Shown piece after piece: positions 7,761-16,319 of a stretch of 64,000 nt of DNA. The position numbers and the translations under genes were made by a program. Position 1 is the stretch's first letter; each line of letters begins with the position of its first letter. The DNA lies in NCBI RefSeq assembly GCF_014645815.1, contig NZ_BMML01000002.1, positions 635,924 to 699,923 on the forward strand, written 5' to 3'. The notes below the pieces were generated by a model. It had not been told where the DNA came from, did no database searches, and was given only the letters and a program-made list of their open reading frames with translations. The DNA comes from Streptomyces fuscichromogenes. Lineage in GTDB: Bacteria > Actinomycetota > Actinomycetes > Streptomycetales > Streptomycetaceae.

Positions 7761-9208
7761 TGGGCCTGCTGGGTCGCGATCGTCACCCAGCGGGTGTTGG
7801 AGAACGCCTCGATGCCCCACCGTCCACCGAACCGGCCGTATCCGGAGGCCTTCACGCCGCCGAAGGGCGCGTGGGGCTCGTCGGCCACGGACTGGTCGTT
7901 GATGTGCACGATGCCCGTCCGGACGCGACGGGCGACGGTCAGCCCGTGGGTGGCGTTCTCGGTGATGATGCCGCAGGTCAGACCATTGTCGGTGTCGTTG
8001 GCGACGGCCACGGCGGTGTCGTCGTCGCCGAACGTCTCGACGACGCAGACCGGTCCGAAGGCCTCCGCGTAGTACAGGTCCGCGTCCTTGGGGACGCCGG
8101 TGAGCACGGTCGCCGCGTGCACCGCGCCCTCCGGCCGTCCGCCGCCCGCCAGCACGGCGGCGCCCTTGGCGACCGCGTCCTCCACCAGAGCGGCGACGCG
8201 CTGCGCGGCGGAGGCGGTGACCAGCGGGCCCACCACGGTGTGCGGCAGGGCGGGGTCCCCGGCTCGGAGGGAGGCGACCTTGGCGGTGAACTTCCGCGTG
8301 AACTCCTCGGCCAGCGACTCGTGTACGAGGATGCGGTCGCCCGACATGCAGATCTGCCCGGAGTTCATGAACACGCTGAAGGTGACGGCGTCGACGGCGT
8401 AGTCCACGTCCGCGTCGTCCAGGACGATCACCGCGTTCTTGCCGCCCAGTTCGAGCACGGCCGGCTTGAGGTGCTTCGCCGCGTGGGTGCCGATGATCCG
8501 GCCGACCCCGGTGGAGCCGGTGAAGTTCACGGCACGCACCCGCGGATCGGCGATCAGCACCTCGGCGATCTCCGCCGCGTCCTCCCGGGCGTTGGTGACC
8601 ACGTTGAGCACCCCGTCGGGCAGTCCCGCCTCGCGCAGCACGTCCGCGACCAGCAGTCCGCAGGCGATCGGCGCGTCCTCGCTGGGCTTGACGACGACCG
8701 TGTTGCCGGCGGCGAGCGGCGCCGCCACGGCCCGGACACCGAGGATGACCGGAGCGTTCCACGGCGCGAACGCCGCGACCACGCCCAGCGGTTCCCGCAC
8801 GGCCAGGCCCAGCGCGCCCTCCTCCTGGGCGCTGAGCACCGCACCGCGCGGTGCGGTGATGGCGGCGGCCGCCTCCCGCAGGATGTTCGCCGCCAGCCCC
8901 ACGTTGAAGAACGCCCAGGGGCGGGTGCCCCCGGCCTCGTGGGCCATGAGGTCGGCCACCTGCTCGGCACGTGCGTCCAGCAGGTCGGCGGCCCTGAGGA
9001 AGATCGCGCGACGGGCGAACGGCGAGACCGCGGCCCATTCGGCGAACGCCGCGTCGGCGGCGTCCACGGCCCGGGTCACGTCCTGGGGACCGGCCGCGGC
9101 GACGGTCGCGTAGACCTCGCCGGTGTAGGGGTTGATGTCCTCGGCGGTGCGGCCGGAGAGGGCGGGCACGTCCTTGCCGCCGATGTGGAGTTCACGGGTG
9201 AGGGACAT
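7748..9208 (-). CDS. NAD(P)-dependent aldehyde dehydrogenase (benzaldehyde/vanillin-type)
   Basis: A full-length 486-residue ALDH. The general-base glutamate is in VLELGGKN (E253), the nucleophile in NSGQICMSG (C287), the cofactor loop in NFTGSTGVGR, and the substrate region in FAPWNAPVIL. The C-terminal INDQSVADEPHAPFGGVKASGYGRFGG is characteristic of the aromatic-aldehyde subgroup (salicylaldehyde, vanillin, benzaldehyde dehydrogenases). It follows the zinc alcohol dehydrogenase gene on the same strand after 95 bases, consistent with sequential oxidation of an alcohol to aldehyde to acid. Start ATG 9208 has AGAAG upstream. The substrate is inferred from subfamily and neighbours only. Confidence 0.9.
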   Translation of the reverse strand: MSLTRELHIGGKDVPALSGRTAEDINPYTGEVYATVAAAGPQDVTRAVDAADAAFAEWAAVSPFARRAIFLRAADLLDARAEQVADLMAHEAGGTRPWAFFNVGLAANILREAAAAITAPRGAVLSAQEEGALGLAVREPLGVVAAFAPWNAPVILGVRAVAAPLAAGNTVVVKPSEDAPIACGLLVADVLREAGLPDGVLNVVTNAREDAAEIAEVLIADPRVRAVNFTGSTGVGRIIGTHAAKHLKPAVLELGGKNAVIVLDDADVDYAVDAVTFSVFMNSGQICMSGDRILVHESLAEEFTRKFTAKVASLRAGDPALPHTVVGPLVTASAAQRVAALVEDAVAKGAAVLAGGGRPEGAVHAATVLTGVPKDADLYYAEAFGPVCVVETFGDDDTAVAVANDTDNGLTCGIITENATHGLTVARRVRTGIVHINDQSVADEPHAPFGGVKASGYGRFGGRWGIEAFSNTRWVTIATQQAHYPF

Positions 9209-9263
9209 GAAGGGCTTCTTTCGGTGCGGGGCGGTCGTGGCAGGGCCACGGGGTGTGCGCGGC

Positions 9264-9323
9264 TCAGGCGGTCATGCGGACGATCAGGCGGGCACGCGGA
9301 CGATCAGGCGGGCATCCGGACGA
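9264..9323. repeat. Three tandem 20-bp units spanning the alcohol dehydrogenase stop codon
   Basis: Units at 9264-9283, 9284-9303 and 9304-9323 each begin TCAGGCGG and end GGACGA, differing at only a few positions. On the minus strand each encodes VR(M/V)(P/T)A followed by TGA. The last unit is the true C-terminus of the alcohol dehydrogenase; the other two are copies in its 3' untranslated region, placed between it and the aldehyde dehydrogenase gene. Confidence 0.9.
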
Positions 9324-10410
9324 TCGGCTTGATGACGTCGCCGGAGTACGACGCCTCCAGCGCCTGCTCGATCTGGTCGAAGGCGAACCAGGAGACGAGG
9401 CGTTCCATGGGAAAGCGGCCCTGGCGATACAACTCGATGAGCGCGCCGATGAGTTGGGTACTGCGACCGCCGCCGCCGAGGACGCCCACGATGCGCTTGC
9501 CCCACAGGGTGGTGAGGTGGTCGAGGGTGAACTCGGCTCCCGCCGGGGCGCCGCCGATGAGCGCGCAGGTGCCGAGCATGCCGACCGAGTCCGCGGCCTG
9601 GCGCACGACGGAGAGGATGCCGGTGCACTCCAGGGCGTTGTCGGCGGGCCCGCCGCAGATGTCCTGGACGGCGGCGACGGGGTCCGTGTCGGTGGCGTTC
9701 ACGGTGTGTGTGGCGCCGAGTTCCGCCGCCAGCTCCAGCCGGGAGGTGTGCCGGTCGACCGCGATGATCGTGGTCGCGCCGCTGTTGCGGGCCGCCATGA
9801 CGGCGGCCAGCCCCACCGAGCCGGTGCCGTAGATCACGAGACTGGAGCCGGTCTGCGGGCGCAGCGTGTTCAGCACGGCGCCCGCTCCGGTGGACAGCCC
9901 GCAGGCCAGGGGTCCGAGCAGGTCGAGCGGGATGTCGTGCGGGACCTTCACCAGGCTGTTGGCCCGCGTCAGGGAGTGCGTGGCGAACGACGACTGGCCG
10001 AAGAAGTGTCCGTGGAGGGCGCCCCCGTCCGGGCGGCGCAGGGCGGAGGTCCCGGTGCCCGGCCGGACTCCGCCGACGAGGAGTTCGCCGAGCCGGGCGC
10101 AGTAACGGGGCTCACCGGCCAGGCAGTTGCGGCACTCGCCGCACCAGGGCCAGCCGATGACGACATGGTCGCCCTCCTGCACCGACGTGACGCCGGGACC
10201 CACTGCGGTCACGACACCGGAGCCTTCGTGGCCGAGCACCCCGGGGGCGGGGAAGGGAAGGTCACCGTGGCGTGCCAGGCCGTCGGTGTGGCAGATGCCG
10301 GTGGCCGCGATCCGCACGAGGACCTCGCCCGTGCCCGGCTCGTCCAGCTCGACGTCCTGGAGCCGGAACGGGCCGTCCTGCTTGTCGAAGACGGCGGCTT
10401 GTATACGCAT
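9304..10410 (-). CDS. Zinc-dependent (aryl-)alcohol dehydrogenase, MDR family
   Basis: A 368-residue medium-chain dehydrogenase. Catalytic zinc ligands are C40 (GICHTD) and H61-E62 (GHEGSG) with a later cysteine; the structural zinc site is C90-C93-C96-C104 (WCGECRNC...RYC). The Rossmann motif YGTGSVGLAAV lies near residue 194. Overall pattern and the end DVIKPIVRM match NAD-dependent aryl/benzyl-alcohol dehydrogenases. ATG 10410 has AGGAG six bases upstream. It is downstream of iclR on the same strand and upstream of an aldehyde dehydrogenase, forming a likely alcohol-to-acid pathway. A 17-bp IclR-like palindrome lies in its promoter region. The exact alcohol is unknown. Confidence 0.92.
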   Translation of the reverse strand: MRIQAAVFDKQDGPFRLQDVELDEPGTGEVLVRIAATGICHTDGLARHGDLPFPAPGVLGHEGSGVVTAVGPGVTSVQEGDHVVIGWPWCGECRNCLAGEPRYCARLGELLVGGVRPGTGTSALRRPDGGALHGHFFGQSSFATHSLTRANSLVKVPHDIPLDLLGPLACGLSTGAGAVLNTLRPQTGSSLVIYGTGSVGLAAVMAARNSGATTIIAVDRHTSRLELAAELGATHTVNATDTDPVAAVQDICGGPADNALECTGILSVVRQAADSVGMLGTCALIGGAPAGAEFTLDHLTTLWGKRIVGVLGGGGRSTQLIGALIELYRQGRFPMERLVSWFAFDQIEQALEASYSGDVIKPIVRMPA

Positions 10411-10470
10411 GGCGGCTCCTGGGACACAGGGAACAGCTCCACTCAGCCTGTTCGCCTGGTGAAATAAGTT

Positions 10471-10483
10471 CCACAGACTGTGG
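10471..10483. promoter_or_regulatory. 13-bp perfect palindrome upstream of the alcohol dehydrogenase
   Basis: CCACAGACTGTGG is a 6-1-6 perfect inverted repeat about 60 bases upstream of the adh start codon, between that gene and the IclR-type palindrome. It could be a second operator or a hairpin in the leader. No family assignment is possible from the sequence. Confidence 0.35.
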
Positions 10484-10557
10484 CGGCGTGAGTCTGCGCC
10501 CGTCCGGAGCCGGTGTCAATGAACCGAGGTTGTACTGTTCCGTATGCAGGGATGTCT

Positions 10558-10574
10558 GTTTCAATTATTCGAAC
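10558..10574. promoter_or_regulatory. Candidate IclR operator, copy 1 (upstream of adh)
   Basis: GTTTCAATTATTCGAAC is an imperfect 17-bp palindrome of form GTTnnAATnATTnnAAC. It differs by one base from the copy at 11440-11456. It lies 148 bases upstream of the adh start, just past the 3' end of iclR. Size and symmetry fit IclR/PobR-type operators. Confidence 0.6.
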
Positions 10575-10599
10575 AACATCGCCTGCGTGTCCCTTCGGA

Positions 10600-11418
10600 T
10601 CAGGCCTGCGGCCGATGACCGAGCCGGGTGGAGATCTCCGTCGTGGCCCGCCGCAAGGGGGCCTCCAGGCGCGACATGACGGATTCCACCGAGGCGTTCC
10701 ACACCGTGAGGTGCACCGCGACGTTGACCGCGGCCACCACGGCGCCGGACCGGTCCCGCACCGGCGCGGCCAGCGACCGCAGCCCGGGCGCGAGTTCCTC
10801 GTCGTTGAGCGCGAACCCGGTACGCCGCACCCGTGCCAGCGCCACCATGAGCTGCTCCCGCGCGGTGATCGTCTTCGGACCCCGGCGGGCGAGATCCGTG
10901 CGATCGACCAGGTCACGCAGTACGGCCGGCTCCTGGTGCGCGAGCAGGACCTTGCCCATCGACGTGCAGTAGGCCGGAAGCCGGGAGCCGACGTGCAGAT
11001 GGAGGCCCATGGCGAAGGTGCCCGCGCGCCCGCTGCGCCGCCGGTCCACGTACACGATGTCCGGGCCGTCGAGCACGGCCATGCTCACGGTGTAGCCGGT
11101 CTCGTCCGACAGGGCCTGCAGGAACGGCCCGGCGACGCGGGTGATCTCCATGGAGTTGATCGCCGCGAATCCGAGGTCGACGACCCGGGGCCCCAGGGAG
11201 TACTTCCGGGAGTCCGGATCCTGTTGCAGATAGCCGAGTTTGGCGAGTGTCGCCACGTACCGGTAGGTGGTGCTGCGGTTGAGGCCGACCGCGCGCCCCA
11301 GGTCGGAAATGCCCAGCACGGGACGGTTCTCGCTGAACGACGAGAGGATCAGCAGCCCACGTTCCAGGGACTGGGAGAACCCTGCGGCGGATGCCGACGG
11401 TGGTGTCGGTGTAGTCAT
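10600..11418 (-). CDS. IclR-family transcriptional regulator
   Basis: A 272-residue regulator with an N-terminal winged helix (about residues 15-75: QSLERGLLILSSF, GISDLGRAVGLNRSTTYRYV, LGYLQQD) and a C-terminal IclR effector domain (YTVSMAVLDGPDIVYVDRR, GSRLPAYCTSMGKVLLA, GFALNDEELAPGLRSLAAPV). IclR proteins commonly control uptake and breakdown of aromatic acids and related carbon sources. It is divergent from the ABC transporter operon beginning 11524 and co-directional with adh and aldh. Near-identical palindromes flank the gene, so it probably controls itself, the transporter arm and the dehydrogenase arm. Confidence 0.92.
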   Translation of the reverse strand: MTTPTPPSASAAGFSQSLERGLLILSSFSENRPVLGISDLGRAVGLNRSTTYRYVATLAKLGYLQQDPDSRKYSLGPRVVDLGFAAINSMEITRVAGPFLQALSDETGYTVSMAVLDGPDIVYVDRRRSGRAGTFAMGLHLHVGSRLPAYCTSMGKVLLAHQEPAVLRDLVDRTDLARRGPKTITAREQLMVALARVRRTGFALNDEELAPGLRSLAAPVRDRSGAVVAAVNVAVHLTVWNASVESVMSRLEAPLRRATTEISTRLGHRPQA

Positions 11419-11439
11419 GCCCGCAGGGTAGTGCCGATT

Positions 11440-11456
11440 GTTTCAATTATTAGAAC
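11440..11456. promoter_or_regulatory. Candidate IclR operator, copy 2 (iclR / ABC operon divergent region)
   Basis: GTTTCAATTATTAGAAC is the second copy of the 17-bp palindrome, in the 105-base gap between the divergent iclR and solute-binding protein starts. It is 22 bases upstream of the iclR ATG and 68 bases upstream of the ABC operon ATG, where it could govern both promoters. Confidence 0.65.
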
Positions 11457-11523
11457 GCCGCGTTGACTTTCGTGACAGCCACTCCTACGTTCCCCCCACC
11501 TTTGGTTCACCAGGAGGGCAAAC

Positions 11524-12860
<1,337 letters not shown>

Positions 12861-12864
<4 letters not shown>

Positions 12865-13637
12865 GCGCCGTGAGCACCCCGGCAGCCGACCCCACGAGGA
12901 CGCAGGAGTCGCCGCCCGTCCTGGTGGGGGCCGGACTGACCCTGAACTACGGTGACCTGCGCGTCCTGGACGGCGTCGACTTCCACGTCGGCGCCGGCGA
13001 GGCGGTCGGCATCGTGGGCCCCAACGGCGCAGGGAAGACCACCCTGTTGAACGCCCTGGCCGGATCGGTCACACCCGACCGGGGCACCATCCGCCTCGAC
13101 GGCCACGACGTCACGTCGATGCGACCGGAGCTGCGGTGCCGGCAGGGAATCGGCCGGGCGTTCCAGATCCCGCGCCCCTTCGGCGGGATGACCGTTCTGG
13201 AGAACGTCCTGGTAGGCGCCTCCTACGGCACCCGGCTGTCGCGGCGCGCCACCCACCGGCGGTGCGTCGAGGTCCTGGAACTCTGCGGTCTGATCGACCT
13301 CGCCAACCGGCGTGCCGAGAGCCTCGGCCTGCTGCACCGCAAACGGCTCGAACTCGCCCGCTCCCTGGCGACCGACCCGTGCGTCCTGCTCCTCGACGAG
13401 ATCGGCGGCGGCCTCACCGACGCCGAGGCCGCCGAACTCGTCGGCACCATCAAGCAGTTGCGGACCCTCGGCATCAGCATCGTGTGGATCGAGCACATCG
13501 TCCACGTGCTGGTCCAGGTCATCGACCGCCTGGTGTGCATGGACGCCGGGCGCGTCCTCGCCGAGGGCGAGCCGCAGGCCGTCCTGCGCGACGCGCATGT
13601 CGTCGACGCCTACCTGGGAAGGGGCAGCCATGGCTGA
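12861..13637 (+). CDS. ABC transporter ATP-binding protein (LivG-like)
   Basis: A 258-residue ATPase of the HAAT family with Walker A GPNGAGKTT, Q-loop region RAFQIPRPFGGMTVLENV, Walker B VLLLDEIGGGL and switch histidine in WIEHIVHV. The signature is unusual: LGLLHRKRLELARSL stands where most ABC proteins have LSGGQ; related LivG subgroups also depart from the consensus, so function is probably intact. ATG 12861 overlaps the stop of the binding-protein gene (ATGA), indicating translational coupling. Its stop overlaps the next gene by eight bases. It should pair with the LivF-like ATPase to power import. Confidence 0.92.
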
Positions 13638-14397
13638 CCTGCTGCACATCTCCCACCTCGACGCCCGCCACGGACTCCTCCCGGCGGTACGCGACCTGTC
13701 GCTGACGGTGTCCGACGGCGAGGCGGTCGCCCTGGTGGGCGCCAACGGGGCAGGAAAATCAACCTTGTTGCGCACCGTGGCCGGGGCCCACCCGGCCGCC
13801 GGCGGAACCGTCACCTTCGACGGGGACGACATCACCGGCCTGGCGGCGCACCGACGCGTGACACGGGGCCTGGCCCTCGTACCCGAAGGCCGCAAGCTCT
13901 TCCCCGACCTCACCGTGGAGGAGAACCTGCTCGTCGCCGGCCGCCGCGCCAGGCCCGGACCATGGAGCGTCGACACCGTCCTGGACGCCTTCCCCCTTCT
14001 GCGGCCGATCCGCCACAAGAGGGCCGGCAGCCTGTCCGGCGGCCAGCAGCAGGCCACTTCCATCGGCCGCGCCCTGATGACCAACCCCAGGCTGCTGCTG
14101 GTCGACGAGGTCTCGCTCGGCCTCGCACCGGTCGCCGTCGATTCCGTCTACGAGTCACTCACGGCGCTCATCGCCGACGGCGCCACCGTCGTCCTGGTCG
14201 AGCAGGACCTCAGCCGCGCGATGTCGGTGGCGGACCGCGTGGTCTGCATGCTCGAAGGCCGCGTCGTCCTCGACACCCCCGTCGGCGAGGTCACCCGCGA
14301 CCAGGTCACCGACGCCTACTTCGGCCTCGGCCGTGCCGGCACGACCTCCGCCCCGGTCGAGACACCGGCGGCCCACCCCACCCCGGAGCGGACATGA
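13630..14397 (+). CDS. ABC transporter ATP-binding protein (LivF-like)
   Basis: A 255-residue ATPase with Walker A GANGAGKST, LVPEGRKLFPDLTVEENL (the LivF hallmark), a canonical signature LSGGQQQ, Walker B LLLVDEVSLGL and switch region LVEQDLSRA. Its C-terminal tail after residue 235 is proline/threonine-rich and variable. ATG 13630 overlaps the end of the LivG-like gene, and its stop overlaps the LivH start by ATGA, so the operon is tightly coupled. It forms the second half of the nucleotide-binding heterodimer. Confidence 0.93.
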   Translation: MADLLHISHLDARHGLLPAVRDLSLTVSDGEAVALVGANGAGKSTLLRTVAGAHPAAGGTVTFDGDDITGLAAHRRVTRGLALVPEGRKLFPDLTVEENLLVAGRRARPGPWSVDTVLDAFPLLRPIRHKRAGSLSGGQQQATSIGRALMTNPRLLLVDEVSLGLAPVAVDSVYESLTALIADGATVVLVEQDLSRAMSVADRVVCMLEGRVVLDTPVGEVTRDQVTDAYFGLGRAGTTSAPVETPAAHPTPERT

Positions 14398-15272
14398 GCT
14401 GGATCAACGCCCTCGTCCAGGGTCTCTTCCTCGGCGGCCTGTACGCCCTCTTCGCCTGCGGCCTGTCCCTGCTGTTCGGCGTCATGCGCATCATCAACCT
14501 CGCCCACGGCGACCTCGCCGTCCTCGGCGCGTTCGGGGTCTGGTGGGTCTCCGACCGGGCCGACGTGTCACCGTTCCTGGCGCTGCTCGCGGTGCTCCCG
14601 GTGATGCTCGCCCTCGGCTACGCGCTCCAGCGCACCGTCCTCGCCCGCAGCCTGCGCGGCGGAGAACTCACCCCTCTGCTCACGACCTTCGGACTCGCCA
14701 TCGTCCTGCAGAACGCCCTGCTGCAGATCTTCTCCCCGGACGTGCGCTCGCTGGGCCCGTCCGTGGGCTCGCTGTCGACCGGCAGCTGGAAGATCACCGA
14801 CCAGCTGTCCGTTCCCTACCTCGGCGTGCTGATCCTCGCCGTGGCCGTCGGGGTCCTGGGCGCACTCCAGTTCCTGCTGCAACGCACCGGATTCGGCCGG
14901 GAGATGCGTGCCACCGCCCAGGACCCCGACACCGCGGCGCTCGTGGGCGTACCGGCGGCGTCCGTCTACGCCCGCGCCGCCGCGATCGCCGTCGCGGTGG
15001 CCGCCCTGGCCGGGACCTTCCTGGCCCTCCACTCCACCTTCGACGCCTCCAGCGGCCCGACCCAGCTCGTCTTCGCCTTCGAAGCGGTGGTCATCGGCGG
15101 TCTGGGATCCCTGTGGGGCACGCTGACCGGCGGCGTCGTCCTCGGCATCGCCCAGACCCTCGGCGCCCAGATCGACCCGCAGTACTCGATCCTCGCCGGG
15201 CACCTGGTCTTCCTCGTCATCCTGGCCGGACCCCGCGGCCGGTTCATCGCCACCCGGAGAGCCCACGCATGA
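14394..15272 (+). CDS. HAAT ABC transporter permease (LivH-like)
   Basis: A 292-residue integral membrane protein with about eight hydrophobic helices. LFGVMRIINLAHGDLAVLGA is the conserved N-terminal LivH motif, and GFGREMRATAQDPDTAALVG is the cytoplasmic coupling loop that contacts the ATPase. FEAVVIGGLGSLWGTLTGG near the C-terminus is also typical. ATG 14394 overlaps the previous stop (ATGA), and the stop overlaps the LivM start in the same way. It forms the translocation channel with LivM. Confidence 0.93.
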   Translation: MSWINALVQGLFLGGLYALFACGLSLLFGVMRIINLAHGDLAVLGAFGVWWVSDRADVSPFLALLAVLPVMLALGYALQRTVLARSLRGGELTPLLTTFGLAIVLQNALLQIFSPDVRSLGPSVGSLSTGSWKITDQLSVPYLGVLILAVAVGVLGALQFLLQRTGFGREMRATAQDPDTAALVGVPAASVYARAAAIAVAVAALAGTFLALHSTFDASSGPTQLVFAFEAVVIGGLGSLWGTLTGGVVLGIAQTLGAQIDPQYSILAGHLVFLVILAGPRGRFIATRRAHA

Positions 15273-16315
15273 CCACAGCAGCCGCTCCCGCCCCGCCCGG
15301 CGCATGGTCCGTCCAGCGCGCCGGCCTGGCGTCCCGCATCGGTTCCAGCGCCCTCGTCCTCGTCGCGATCGCCCTGTTCGCCGTTCCCCAGATCCTCAGC
15401 GCGAACGTCGTCCAGCAACTCACCAGCCTGCTGGTCTTCCTCATCCTCGCCGTCATGTGGAACGCCCTGGCCGGATACGCCGGGCTCGTCTCGGTCGGCC
15501 AGCAGGCGTTCATCGGGTTCGGCGCCTACGGCACGATCTACCTCACCCAGCGCGGCATACAGCCGTACCTCGCCGTCGTCCTGGCATCCCTCGCCTCCGC
15601 CGTGCTCGCGGCGGTGCTCTCGCTGCTCGTCCTGCGGCTGCGCGGCGGCCAGTTCGCCGTGGGCACCTGGGTCGTCGCCGAGGCGATCGCCCTGTTCGTG
15701 ATGCTCGACCAGAGCCTCGGAGGCGGAACCGGCGTCTCCCTCCAGGGGCTCAGCGGTTACGCCCCCGAGGTGCGCCGCGCCTTCACCTACTGGCTCACCC
15801 TCGCCTTCGCCGTCCTCCTGCTCGTCCTGCTCTTCCTCCTGCTGCGGCACCGCACCGGAGCGGCTCTGCAGGCGATCCGCGACGACGAGGACGCCGCCGC
15901 CTCGCTCGGCGTGCGGGTCAGACCGCTCAAGCTCATGCTGTTCGTCCTCGCCGGCTTCGGATGCGGCGCCGCGGGCGCCCTCACCCTGGCCAACACGCTC
16001 TTCATCCAGCCCCAGTCGATCTTCGGGGTGCAGTGGTCGGCGTACATGATCTTCATGGTGCTGGTCGGCGGGATCGGCACCTTCGAAGGGCCGATCATCG
16101 GCGCCGTCCTCTTCTTCGCCGTGCAGTACTTCTTCGCCGACCAGGGAGCCTGGTACCTCATCGGGCTCGGCCTGGCCGCCGTCGCCTTCGCCCTCTTCCT
16201 CCCGCGCGGGCTGTGGAGCCTGCTGAACGACCGGCTGCACGTCCAGTTGCTACCTGTCGGTTACCATCTGCGGCGGCAGGGGGCCCGTCCCCGGTCGTCA
16301 TCGAGGGAGACTTGA
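15269..16315 (+). CDS. HAAT ABC transporter permease (LivM-like)
   Basis: A 348-residue membrane protein with roughly ten hydrophobic segments. The motifs MWNALAGYAGLVSVGQQAFIGFGAY (split over residues 70-95), RTGAALQAIRDDEDAAASLG (coupling loop) and VGGIGTFEGPIIGAV are diagnostic for LivM. The C-terminal tail after the last helix is short, basic and poorly conserved. The gene ends five bases before the GTG start of the aldehyde dehydrogenase. It completes the importer coded from 11524. Confidence 0.93.
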   Translation: MTTAAAPAPPGAWSVQRAGLASRIGSSALVLVAIALFAVPQILSANVVQQLTSLLVFLILAVMWNALAGYAGLVSVGQQAFIGFGAYGTIYLTQRGIQPYLAVVLASLASAVLAAVLSLLVLRLRGGQFAVGTWVVAEAIALFVMLDQSLGGGTGVSLQGLSGYAPEVRRAFTYWLTLAFAVLLLVLLFLLLRHRTGAALQAIRDDEDAAASLGVRVRPLKLMLFVLAGFGCGAAGALTLANTLFIQPQSIFGVQWSAYMIFMVLVGGIGTFEGPIIGAVLFFAVQYFFADQGAWYLIGLGLAAVAFALFLPRGLWSLLNDRLHVQLLPVGYHLRRQGARPRSSSRET

Positions 16316-16319
16316 CCAG

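Noticed and set aside
9264..9323. Possible CRISPR array in the 20-bp repeats
   Set aside because: The units abut without spacers and are coding copies of a gene end; no cas genes are present.
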